64,000 nucleotides of DNA from Acidobacteriota bacterium. Its GTDB lineage: Bacteria; Acidobacteriota; Blastocatellia; Pyrinomonadales; Pyrinomonadaceae. Below are positions 17,464-24,969 of this stretch, piece after piece (position 1 is the stretch's first letter; each line of letters begins with the position of its first letter). Made by a program: the position numbers and the translations under genes. The stretch lies in NCBI GenBank assembly GCA_003222975.1, contig QHXN01000027.1:1-64000 (forward strand), given 5' to 3'. The notes below the pieces were generated by a model. It searched no databases, was not told the DNA's origin, and saw only the letters and a list, made by a program, of their open reading frames with translations.

Positions 17464-18410
17464 CTTTTGAACCACTCGACGAAACGGCGGACGCCTTCCT
17501 CAATCGGCGTCCGCGGGTCGTAGCCGAGCAACGCCCGCGCCTTCCGCGTGTCGGCGAAGGTCTGCGGCACGTCGCCGGGCTGCAAGGGCTGTCGGTCTAT
17601 ACGCGCGTCGCGGCCCAACTCCTTTTCGAGCAGGCCGATTAGCTCGCTTAAGCTCACCGTGCGCGACTCGCCGAGGTTGATCACTTCGTAATTCGTCGCC
17701 TCGTAGTCCATCGCTGCGCGCACGCCCGCGATGATGTCGTCAATGTAGGTGTAGTCGCGCCGCGTCGTGCCGTCGCCGAAGACGGGGATGGGCCTGCCCT
17801 CCGAGATGAGCCGCGCGAATTTGTGGATGGCGAGGTCGGGGCGCTGGCGCGCGCCATAGACGGTGAAGAAGCGAAGGCATACCACACGCAGGCCGAAGAG
17901 GTGCGAGTACGTGTGGCAGAGAAGCTCGCCCGCCGCCTTCGTCGCCGCGTAAGGGCTGATGGGCTTGGAGACGGGGTCGTCCTCTGAGAACGGAACCTTT
18001 TCGTTCTCGCCGTAAACGGACGAGGACGAACCGAAGACGAACTGCCGGACGCCTGACCAGCGCGCAAGCTCAAGCAGGTTGAGCGTGCCGGCGACGTTCG
18101 TCTCGGCGTAGAGGGCAGGCTCTCGCAGCGACGGTCGCACGCCCGCGCGCGCCGCGAGGTGGACTACGCAGTCGAACGCCGCCTCGCGGAAGACGCGTTC
18201 GAGCGCGGCGCGGTCGCGTATGTCGGCCTCGTGGAGGCGGAAGTCTTCGCGCGAGAGGTGCGGCGCGACGTTGCGGCGCTTGAGTGCCGGGTCGTAGAAG
18301 TCGTTGAAGTCGTCAACCACGTGGACGCGCCAGCGCCCCTCGCCGAGCAGCCGCTCGACCAGATGCGAGCCGATGAAGCCCGCGCCGCCCGTGACCAGAA
18401 CATTCCTCAT
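17451..18410 (-). CDS. NAD-dependent sugar epimerase (UDP-glucuronate 4-epimerase-like)
   Basis: An extended SDR of 319 residues that should interconvert nucleotide sugars at C4. It has the Rossmann motif TGGAGFIGS at residues 7-15, [17 protein letters not shown] (the ARAGVRPS form is common in UDP-glucuronate 4-epimerases), the catalytic serine cluster [10 protein letters not shown], the catalytic pair SPYAATK (Tyr-x-x-x-Lys) and [20 protein letters not shown] glucuronate substrate is favoured by these motifs but UDP-glucose cannot be excluded. The stop codon and last residues (KRNDE) come from palindrome A2; palindrome A3 is immediately upstream of the start. Confidence 0.93.
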   Translation of the reverse strand: MRNVLVTGGAGFIGSHLVERLLGEGRWRVHVVDDFNDFYDPALKRRNVAPHLSREDFRLHEADIRDRAALERVFREAAFDCVVHLAARAGVRPSLREPALYAETNVAGTLNLLELARWSGVRQFVFGSSSSVYGENEKVPFSEDDPVSKPISPYAATKAAGELLCHTYSHLFGLRVVCLRFFTVYGARQRPDLAIHKFARLISEGRPIPVFGDGTTRRDYTYIDDIIAGVRAAMDYEATNYEVINLGESRTVSLSELIGLLEKELGRDARIDRQPLQPGDVPQTFADTRKARALLGYDPRTPIEEGVRRFVEWFKRNDE

Positions 18411-18416
18411 AAAGCA

Positions 18417-18500
18417 AGTGATGAACGCGGAATGATGAATGATGAATGAAGAAAAGCGCGCTTTTCTTCATTCATCATTCATCATTCCGCATTCATCATT
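18417..18500. repeat. Palindrome family A, copy 3 (loopless)
   Basis: An 84-bp nearly perfect palindrome with no loop, centred at 18458/18459 on GAAAAGCGCGCTTTTC; only about three of 42 paired positions mismatch. It lies between the methyltransferase and epimerase genes. The right arm supplies the methyltransferase stop codon at 18496-18498. Confidence 0.94.
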
Positions 18501-19404
18501 TCTCCTCTTCTCCCTTGAACGCGTAAATCCACAAGTGCCAACCCCAGCGCGACGCGAGCCGCGCCTCAAGCCGCCGCGGTAGCACGGGGCCGACGACGGG
18601 CAGCCAGCGCTTGTTGAGAAAGTGCACGGCGAACTCCACCCGCGCGAAATCCTTGAACAGCTCGCGCGCCTCGCGCCGCGAGTAAACGCGAGTCAAGGGG
18701 TTCCCTGCCCCGTCCGTGTTCCGGCTCAGAAACTCGCCCGCCGAAAGGTACTGCCCCGCGTCCTCCCTGAGCCGCGCCGCATGCTCGCGCAAACTCTCGA
18801 CCGGCTCGCCCGTCAGACGGTGCGCCAGCGAGAGGCCCGTCTCCGTCCTCAAGAGCCGCGCGCCGACGCGTCGGAGCACGCCGATGTTCACGCGGTAGTT
18901 GTAAGAGTCGCGGTGGTAGAGCATCACGACCGCGCGCCCCGAAGGGGCGAGCACGCGATGAATCTCGCGCACCGCCGCGCGCGCGTCCGGCGTGTGGTGC
19001 AGGACGCCGTGCGTATAGACGAGGTCGAAAGACTCGTCTTTAAACTCCAACGCCTCGGCGTCGGCCACGCGGAACTCGCCCGGCAAACCTTCAAGCTCGA
19101 AGCGGCGGCGGGCTAAGCTTACCGCCGCCTCCGTCAAATCCACTCCCGTGTAGGTCGCGCCCGCGCGCGCGAAACGCGCCCCGTCCGTCCCCAGCCCGCA
19201 CCCGATCTCCAGGACGCGCAGGCCCTTCGCTTTATCAAAGCCCGCTGCCTCCGGGATGTGCCACTCCGTCCGGTAGCGGTGCTCCTCGACGGCCTCGAAG
19301 AAGCGCCGCGACCCGACCTCCGCGTCGGCGAACTTCGTGCCGCATGGGTGCTCCTGCCAGAACGCGCGCACGCGCTCTTTTAAATTTGGCCGCACGTCAA
19401 CCAT
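18496..19404 (-). CDS. Class I SAM-dependent methyltransferase
   Basis: A 302-residue cytoplasmic methyltransferase. Motif I is LRVLEIGCGLGTDGARFA (about residues 63-80), followed by YTGVDLTEAAVSLA (motif II), FRVADAEALEFKDESFDLVYTHGVLHHTPD (motifs III-IV; read here as DLVYTHGVLHHTPD) and EIHRVLAPSGRAVVMLYH. The N terminus (RVRAFWQEHPCGTKFAD) is typical of methyltransferases found in glycan and natural-product loci. The C-terminal third is alpha-beta with unknown role and may bind the acceptor. The substrate is unknown; a sugar or lipid intermediate is likely from context. ATG with no strong ribosome-binding site. Confidence 0.9.
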   Translation of the reverse strand: MVDVRPNLKERVRAFWQEHPCGTKFADAEVGSRRFFEAVEEHRYRTEWHIPEAAGFDKAKGLRVLEIGCGLGTDGARFARAGATYTGVDLTEAAVSLARRRFELEGLPGEFRVADAEALEFKDESFDLVYTHGVLHHTPDARAAVREIHRVLAPSGRAVVMLYHRDSYNYRVNIGVLRRVGARLLRTETGLSLAHRLTGEPVESLREHAARLREDAGQYLSAGEFLSRNTDGAGNPLTRVYSRREARELFKDFARVEFAVHFLNKRWLPVVGPVLPRRLEARLASRWGWHLWIYAFKGEEEK

Positions 19405-19554
19405 GAAAGACTTCGCCGACAGTTGGACACCGTGGCCGCGCGCTCAACAGCAAACCGACGCGGGCCGCACAGGGGCATTTCACATGCCGCACGAAACGAA
19501 GGAAATTAACATGCCGCGCGCGCCGCCGCCAAGCAACGCGACCCGGCGACGTTG

Positions 19555-20199
19555 CTACCGCCGTGTGTAAAGGCCCATGAGTTGGCCCTGGGCGAGGACG
19601 TGGCCTTCCGCCGCCTTGAGGAGTTGGTCTTTGGTCGCGCCTGGGGGCAGGTCGAGCGCGGCGTCGAGGGCGTAGAGTTTGAAGAAGTAGCGGTGCGTGC
19701 CGTTGGGCGGGCAGGGGCCGCCGTAAGCAGTCTTCTTGAAGTCGTTCGCGCCCTGGCGCGCGCCGTTGTCGAGCATGTCGCGGGCGGGGACGTTCTCGGC
19801 GAGGCTGTGCTCGGTCGCGGGGATTTGATAGACGACCCAGTGAACCCATGTGCCGCGCGGGGCGTCGGGGTCGTCACAGATGAGTGCGAGTGTCTTCGCG
19901 CCTTCGGGCAGGTTAGACCAGGCGAGCGGCGGCGAGACGTTCGGGCCGTCGCAGGTGTACTGCGCCGGGATCATGCCGCCTTCCTCGAAGGCCGTGCTGG
20001 TGAGCTTGAGTGTCATCCTCTCTCCTCCTTTCGTCCCGTTCTCTACTCCTTTAGTCGCGGCGGGCGTCGCCGCGACGTTCACGTCCGCGTGCGGCGTCGT
20101 GCCGTCACGCTGGCACGCGGCCAGCAGCGGGAGGGCACAGTAGAACAATGCCTTGAAGAATCTTTTTCGCTTGCCGCTCTGTTTTATTGTGCGCGTCAC
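19555..20199 (-). CDS. YbhB/YbcL family (PEBP-like) lipoprotein
   Basis: The C-terminal 155 residues are a Raf-kinase-inhibitor/PEBP fold: LTSTAFEEGGMIPAQYTCDG, NVSPPLAWSNLPEGAKTLALI, the ligand-site segment DDPDAPRGTWVHWVVYQIP and GPCPPNGTHRYFFKLYALD. The bacterial family binds phosphate-like ligands, but the function is unsettled. Starting at GTG 20197-20199 (GGAG about seven bases upstream) adds a signal with lipobox LLAAC, so the protein is probably an envelope lipoprotein of 214 residues. An internal ATG (MTLKLTS) would give a cytoplasmic form. It is unrelated to polysaccharide synthesis and seems inserted in the island. Confidence 0.88.
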   Translation of the reverse strand: MTRTIKQSGKRKRFFKALFYCALPLLAACQRDGTTPHADVNVAATPAATKGVENGTKGGERMTLKLTSTAFEEGGMIPAQYTCDGPNVSPPLAWSNLPEGAKTLALICDDPDAPRGTWVHWVVYQIPATEHSLAENVPARDMLDNGARQGANDFKKTAYGGPCPPNGTHRYFFKLYALDAALDLPPGATKDQLLKAAEGHVLAQGQLMGLYTRR

Positions 20200-20260
20200 T
20201 CCTGTTCTCCGTCCCGAATGAATGTTGATTGCCGGCCTCGACACCCTCATTGTATGACAC

Positions 20261-20384
20261 GACAAGTCTCTTGACGGCGATGACAAGTCAATTCGCGCGC
20301 GTGCGAGGCTCGTTGTCATTCGTGTAAACCTCCTTGTCATTCATGTAAATGACCTTTGCGCGCGTGTAAATAGCCTTTACACGC
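20261..20384. promoter_or_regulatory. Cluster of short repeats upstream of the YbhB gene
   Basis: A 16-bp direct repeat with one mismatch, TTGTCATTC(G/A)TGTAAA, occurs at 20313-20328 and 20334-20349 (21-bp period). GACAAGTC half-sites occur near 20261 and 20282. A hairpin with a 9-bp stem GCGTGTAAA (20362-20370 with 20376-20384) follows. The spacing suggests an operator array or an mRNA-end structure for the PIG-V gene; which, I cannot tell. Confidence 0.45.
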
Positions 20385-20481
20385 ACGGCAGGGCGAGAGT
20401 GTCCGTCGTGGTTGCCCCCGGCCTCGATGCACTTCGCGCCGAATTCTGCTCCAACGCGCCCCGGCGTTCAATCGAAATTTT

Positions 20482-21660
20482 TTAGAATGCCCAGTAGCCC
20501 TGGACGAAGCGCGCGGCGAAGAGCGCGAGGAACAGGAGCGACCAGACCGTGATGACGACGTTCCAGACCGGACGCGACGTGGCCGCGCGCGCGAGTAGGA
20601 TGAAAGCGGGGAACATGACGAGCGTGTAGCGCGGGACGCTCAAGACGAACTTCGTGCTCGTCCAGAGAAGCCAGTTGCAGGTCATCCAGACGGCGTAAGA
20701 CGTGCGCAGTCGCAGCCAAGACCAGACCGTCAGCGCCAGCCCCAGCAGGACGAAGAAGAACTCCTGCCAGCCGACCATCTGCGCCTCCGAAGGCCCGCGC
20801 CCCCAGATCGAATTCCAGGCCTCGTTGATGCCGACCCACGGCCATGTCAGAGACTTCGACCAGTACTGCTCCTGCTTGTTCAGGAACTCGAACGGGTGGC
20901 CGAACACCTTCCAGTTGATGAGCAGATAGACGCCGAAGCCTAAGCCGACGGCGGCGACCCAGAGCCACTCCCAGCGCCAGCGCCGCCCCTCGCTTCGGTA
21001 CTCTTCGAGCGCCTCGAACGCGAGCGCCGGGATGAGCAGAAGGCCGTTGACGCGCGCCGCCGCGGCCAACGCGCCGAGCAGTCCGGCGAGCCACCAGCGG
21101 CGCACGCGCGCCGCGAGAAACGCGCCGACCGAGAGCGTGATGAAGAGGCTTTCGGTGTAGCCGATGTGCAGGAAGTAGCTCGTCGGGAAGACGAACATGA
21201 AGAAGACGGAGGCGCGCGCTGTCGTGTCCTGCTCGTCCAGCTCGGCCAGCCTGTAGAGCAGGAGGCCCGCCGCGAGCGACGCGACCGCCGAGACGAAGAA
21301 GGCGCTGACGAGTTCGTCCTGAAGGACGAAGGCGCACGCGCGCACGAGCCACGGGTAGAGCGGGTAGAAGACTATCCAGCGCGCCTCCAGCCCTTCGGCG
21401 ACATAGCCCGCGCGCGCGATGTCGAGGTAGTGCGGCGCATCCCAGCGGTTCCAGATGGAGAGCCAGTCGTAGAGGGACGCGAGGCTCTTGTTCGACGAGA
21501 TGATGTAAGCCTGCGCGCCGAAGAGAAGGACGAGCGCCTTGACCGCCAGCATCAAGCCGACGAGGCGCGCGTCCAATAGCGACGCGAGCGAACGTCCTTC
21601 GCGGCGCGACGCGGCGTCGTGTTTTGAATGCCCTTCGTGGCGGGCCTGTTTTTTCTTCAT
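20482..21660 (-). CDS. PIG-V-like mannosyltransferase (GT-C fold)
   Basis: A 392-residue polytopic membrane protein with about ten helices. The first outside loop contains YDWLSIWNRWDAPHYLDIA, the WDxxHY signature of PIG-V family mannosyltransferases, and is followed by WIVFYPLYPWLVR and the SYFLHIGYTESLFITLS segment, all conserved in this family. GT-C enzymes use polyprenyl-phosphate sugars on the outer face of the membrane. In this island it should add a mannose-like residue to an exported glycan. The N-terminal 25 residues are charged and cytoplasmic. The gene is 31 bases from the SGNH gene upstream, so probably co-transcribed. Confidence 0.88.
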   Translation of the reverse strand: MKKKQARHEGHSKHDAASRREGRSLASLLDARLVGLMLAVKALVLLFGAQAYIISSNKSLASLYDWLSIWNRWDAPHYLDIARAGYVAEGLEARWIVFYPLYPWLVRACAFVLQDELVSAFFVSAVASLAAGLLLYRLAELDEQDTTARASVFFMFVFPTSYFLHIGYTESLFITLSVGAFLAARVRRWWLAGLLGALAAAARVNGLLLIPALAFEALEEYRSEGRRWRWEWLWVAAVGLGFGVYLLINWKVFGHPFEFLNKQEQYWSKSLTWPWVGINEAWNSIWGRGPSEAQMVGWQEFFFVLLGLALTVWSWLRLRTSYAVWMTCNWLLWTSTKFVLSVPRYTLVMFPAFILLARAATSRPVWNVVITVWSLLFLALFAARFVQGYWAF

Positions 21661-21691
21661 CTCCAGGGTGCGCGGCGGTCGGGCGGCGCGC

Positions 21692-22819
21692 TCAACGTCT
21701 GGCGTTGACGTAAGCTTCCAAGTCCTGCGCCAGGTCTCCCATCACCTGGTCGGTCGCGTGCTCGTTCAGGTGCGGATTTTCGGGGCCGACCTTCGACGGC
21801 TGGAGCGTGACCGGCACGACGCGGAAGTCGAAACCGGCGTTCCAGTAGTTCAGGTTCTCTCGGTACTGCGCGAGCGAGCTGCTGTAAAACTTCCCGTTCA
21901 GCGCGTGCACGCCCTCGCCGTGCCGCTCCTCCTCGCTTTCGGGGTTGCTGACGGCGAAGGCGACGAAGCGCGCGCCGCGTGAAGAGGCCAGCTCGCTCAT
22001 CTCGCGCATCAGGGCGCGCGTGAGGTCAAGCCCGTACTGCATGCGCGGGCTGCGCGGCGTGAGGAACATCGCGAGGTGCGTCTTCTCCGTGGCGAGGTTC
22101 TCGTCGCGCATGCCGCGCCCGTTCGTGTTCCACCAGCCTTGCCAGTCGTCTTTGACCGGCCCGTCGAACGCCGTGAGCGGCTGGTAGGCCGCAGGGTAAC
22201 GCGTCTCCCAAAGCTTGTCTCTCGACCAGCGGAAATTCTTTCGCAGCATGAGCGTCAGCTTGAGCCGCGGCGTCTCGACAATCGGCTGGCCGATGCCTTC
22301 GCTCGGCCCGCGCAAACTCCCCTGCTCAAGCCAGAAGGTCGGCTTCGACGTTCCGTCGGCGGGCCAGCTCGTCGGGAAGACGTTGTTCCAGATGTCGTTC
22401 AGGGGCGTCTCCCAGAGGACGACGAGGTCGGCCCTGTACTTCTCGAAATACTCCCGCAGCGCCAGAAGCTCCTGATCCTGCCCGTACCCGCTCGCGCCGA
22501 CCGAGAAGACCTTGACCCTGCGGCCCGGCGAGTTCAGGTAGGACTGCAAGCGCCGCTCCGGCATCCACTCGAACGAGCACGCCTTCGCCTCCACCTGCGA
22601 GTCGCCGACGAGCACGACGACGAAATCCTCATCGTCATACTCGACGCGCTGCCCGCGATAGCCGAGTTGATTTTTCTCCGGCGCGCCCACGTCCGCCGCA
22701 CGCCACCCGCTCACAGCCGCGCGCGGCGTCCCCAGCAAACGGGACACCACTTCACCGGCGACGAGCGCGAAGAGGATGCTGGCGGCGACGAGAAGGACGC
22801 GAGAAATGAGTCGGCGCAT
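21692..22819 (-). CDS. Membrane-anchored SGNH-hydrolase-like protein
   Basis: A 375-residue protein with one N-terminal membrane segment (about 6-24) and an extracytoplasmic domain. VVVLVGDSQVEAKACS gives an SGNH block I (GDS, with Ser as nucleophile), VFSVGASGYGQDQELLAL supplies the block II/III Gly/Asn area, and the end HLNEHATDQVMGD may give the block V His. Related proteins in exopolysaccharide loci add or remove acyl groups on the glycan. A second SGNH protein is at 40231. It is co-directional with the PIG-V gene. Catalytic assignment of the His is tentative. Confidence 0.75.
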   Translation of the reverse strand: MRRLISRVLLVAASILFALVAGEVVSRLLGTPRAAVSGWRAADVGAPEKNQLGYRGQRVEYDDEDFVVVLVGDSQVEAKACSFEWMPERRLQSYLNSPGRRVKVFSVGASGYGQDQELLALREYFEKYRADLVVLWETPLNDIWNNVFPTSWPADGTSKPTFWLEQGSLRGPSEGIGQPIVETPRLKLTLMLRKNFRWSRDKLWETRYPAAYQPLTAFDGPVKDDWQGWWNTNGRGMRDENLATEKTHLAMFLTPRSPRMQYGLDLTRALMREMSELASSRGARFVAFAVSNPESEEERHGEGVHALNGKFYSSSLAQYRENLNYWNAGFDFRVVPVTLQPSKVGPENPHLNEHATDQVMGDLAQDLEAYVNARR

Positions 22820-22831
22820 CGTTGTCAGAGG

Positions 22832-22901
22832 GTGATGAGTGATGAATGATAAGAAGTCGAGCCGGGTTTTTTCTCATCCCTTATCACTCATCACTTATCA
22901 C
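22832..22901. repeat. Palindrome family F, copy 1
   Basis: Arms 22832-22853 and 22880-22901 are complementary over 22 bp with two mismatches. Units are GTGATGA/GTGATAA. It lies between the asparagine synthase-like gene and the SGNH gene; the right arm provides the former's stop codon (22898-22900). Confidence 0.88.
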
Positions 22902-24850
22902 TTTCCTTCCTGCCCATCCAGAAAAATGCGCTGCCACATTTCGAGCGTCAGCAGTTGCAGGACTTGCAGGTTGTAGTCTTCGCGCCCCGAAAGGTTCGAC
23001 TCGACGACGCGCCGCACCTCGGCGGGGCGGAAGAGGCCGCGCCGCCTGACTACCTCCTCCGATAGCAACTCGTCAACGAGCGGGCGCAAAGGGCCGCGCA
23101 GCCACGCGCGTATCGGCGCGCCGAAGCCCGCCTTCTTGCGCCACACCACCTCGCGCGGGAGCAATTGTTCGGCGGCGCGCTTCAGTATGTACTTCCTTCT
23201 CAAGCCGCGCAGCTTCAGGCGCGGCGGCATGCGCGCCGCAAGCTCGACCAGTTCGTGATTGAGGAGCGGCACGCGCACTTCCAGAGTCGCCGCCATCGAA
23301 GTCCTGTCCGTGTAGTCGAGGTTCAGGCACGGCAGGAAAGTCTTCATGTCAACGTAGAGCAGGCGGTTGAGCGGCGCGGCTTTAGAACAGCGCTCGAAGT
23401 AGCGCCGGTGCAGGTAGTACGCGTCCTTGTCCGCCGTCGCCTCGCGCATCTCGTCGCTGTAGAGTCTCTGTTTCGCCTCGTCCGTGAAGTACGTGCCGAA
23501 GCCGAGGTAGCGCGACTCGAAGTCGAGCGCGGCGCTGCGCGCGAACTTCTTCGCGTTGCGGAGCGGCGCGGTCAGGCGGCCCGGCATGCCTCCGGGCAGT
23601 GCGCCCGCGACGGCACGCATCGCCGGGCGGCGCAAGCTGGAAGGCACGGGGTCGAGCGCGCCCGCCAAACTCATCGCCAACTGGCGAGGGTAGCCGGCGA
23701 ACACCTCGTCGCCGCCCATGCCAGACAGCATCACCGTCAAGGTCTCGCGCGCCTTGAGCGAGACGAGGTAGCTCGAAATCGCCATGTCTATCACGGGCAT
23801 TTCCAGATGGCGGACGAGCAGCGGCAGGAGCGCCGTCACGTCCGGCTTGAGCATGACCTCGTGGTAGTCCGTGTCGAGTCGCTCCCCGACCTTGCGCGCC
23901 CACGGCACGTCGCTCGGAATGATGTCGTAGCGCAGGTCTTCGTCCTCGATGCCGATGGTGTAGGTCGAGACGCGGCGGCCCCCGCTGTGCCGCTTCATCA
24001 ACGCCGTGACGACCGACGAGTCAACGCCGCCCGACAGGAACGAGCCGAGCGGCACGTCCGCCACCATCTCCACCCCGACCACGCCCTCCAGGGATTCGAG
24101 CACGCGCACGCGCCACCACTCCTCGCCGCGCCCTTCCTCCACCTCGTCGAACGAAACGACCCACCACACGCGCACAGTCGTCTCGCCGTCGCGCCAGGTG
24201 AGCAGGTGCGCGGGCGGCAGACGCCACACGCCGCGGAAGAGCGTGTGTGGGTCGGGCGTCCAAAGGAAGGTGAGCTGCTGGTTGAGCGCCTCCGCGTCCA
24301 ACTCCGCGCGGACGAGGCCCGACGCGAGAATGGCCTTCGCCTCCGACGCGAAGACGAACGACTGACTTTTTCCGTCCACGCCCTTCGGCGCGGCGTAGAA
24401 GAGCGGCTTGATGCCGAGGCGGTCGCGCGCGAGCGTGAGCGTGCGCTCGCGCTCGTCCCAGACGGCGAAGGCGAACATGCCGTTGAGGCGCGTGAGGCAA
24501 TTCGTTCCCCACTCCGCGAAGGCTTCCAGCAGGACTTCCGTGTCCGTGTCCGTGCGGAACCGGCGTCCGAGCGATTCGAGGCGGCGGCGCAGCTCGCGGT
24601 AATTATAAATCTCTCCGTTGAAGGTGACGACGAAGCGCCCGTCCGCCGAGAGCATCGGCTGGTGGCCCGCGCTGCTCGTGTCAATAATTGCCAGACGCCT
24701 GTGGCCGAACGAGACGCGCCGCCCTTCCTCGTCAACCGACGGTGAAGTCCACACGCCCTCGTCGTCGCGCCCGCGATGCTCAATCGCCTTCAGCATCGCG
24801 CCGACGCGCCGCTCAGGCTCTACGCTAATTAATCCGGCAATCCCGCACAT
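22898..24850 (-). CDS. asnB: Asparagine synthase-like amidotransferase (first copy)
   Basis: A 650-residue glutamine-hydrolysing asparagine synthase family protein. Starting at ATG 24848-24850 exposes the required Cys2 nucleophile (MCGIAGLISVEP). The glutaminase domain continues to about residue 205 with GHRRLAIIDTSSAGHQPM and VTFNGEIYNYRELR. The synthetase domain has the ATP pyrophosphatase loop LSGGVDSSVV, the segment MLSGMGGDEVFAGYPRQ and VPLLNHELVEL. In exopolysaccharide islands such proteins are thought to amidate sugar acids or peptides rather than make asparagine. The frame extends upstream only through palindrome T3. The stop is in palindrome F1. A paralogue is at 35082. Confidence 0.94.
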   Translation of the reverse strand: MCGIAGLISVEPERRVGAMLKAIEHRGRDDEGVWTSPSVDEEGRRVSFGHRRLAIIDTSSAGHQPMLSADGRFVVTFNGEIYNYRELRRRLESLGRRFRTDTDTEVLLEAFAEWGTNCLTRLNGMFAFAVWDERERTLTLARDRLGIKPLFYAAPKGVDGKSQSFVFASEAKAILASGLVRAELDAEALNQQLTFLWTPDPHTLFRGVWRLPPAHLLTWRDGETTVRVWWVVSFDEVEEGRGEEWWRVRVLESLEGVVGVEMVADVPLGSFLSGGVDSSVVTALMKRHSGGRRVSTYTIGIEDEDLRYDIIPSDVPWARKVGERLDTDYHEVMLKPDVTALLPLLVRHLEMPVIDMAISSYLVSLKARETLTVMLSGMGGDEVFAGYPRQLAMSLAGALDPVPSSLRRPAMRAVAGALPGGMPGRLTAPLRNAKKFARSAALDFESRYLGFGTYFTDEAKQRLYSDEMREATADKDAYYLHRRYFERCSKAAPLNRLLYVDMKTFLPCLNLDYTDRTSMAATLEVRVPLLNHELVELAARMPPRLKLRGLRRKYILKRAAEQLLPREVVWRKKAGFGAPIRAWLRGPLRPLVDELLSEEVVRRRGLFRPAEVRRVVESNLSGREDYNLQVLQLLTLEMWQRIFLDGQEGK

Positions 24851-24860
24851 ACTTAAAAGA

Positions 24861-24969
24861 CGTAAACCGTGAACCGTAAACCGTGACAAGTTAAAAGACG
24901 AAGTGGAGGGAACCGAGAGCCGTTACAAATCTCAACCTTCTTGTCACGGTTTACGGTTCACGGTTTACG
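24861..24969. repeat. Palindrome family T, copy 3
   Basis: Arms 24861-24890 and 24940-24969 are perfectly complementary over 30 bp with a 49-nt centre. It lies between the bi-domain oxidoreductase and asnB. The right arm encodes the last residues NVNREP and the TAA stop of the oxidoreductase. Confidence 0.94.

Noticed and set aside
22832-22901. Family F hairpin as a classic terminator for the SGNH gene
   Set aside because: The stem is too long with mismatches and no T tract, and the same element serves as a neighbouring gene's stop; it fits the palindrome class better.
23165-24745. Long plus-strand frame antisense to asnB
   Set aside because: The minus-strand frame carries Cys2 and the SGGVDSS loop; the antisense product is low-complexity and lacks a recognised domain.
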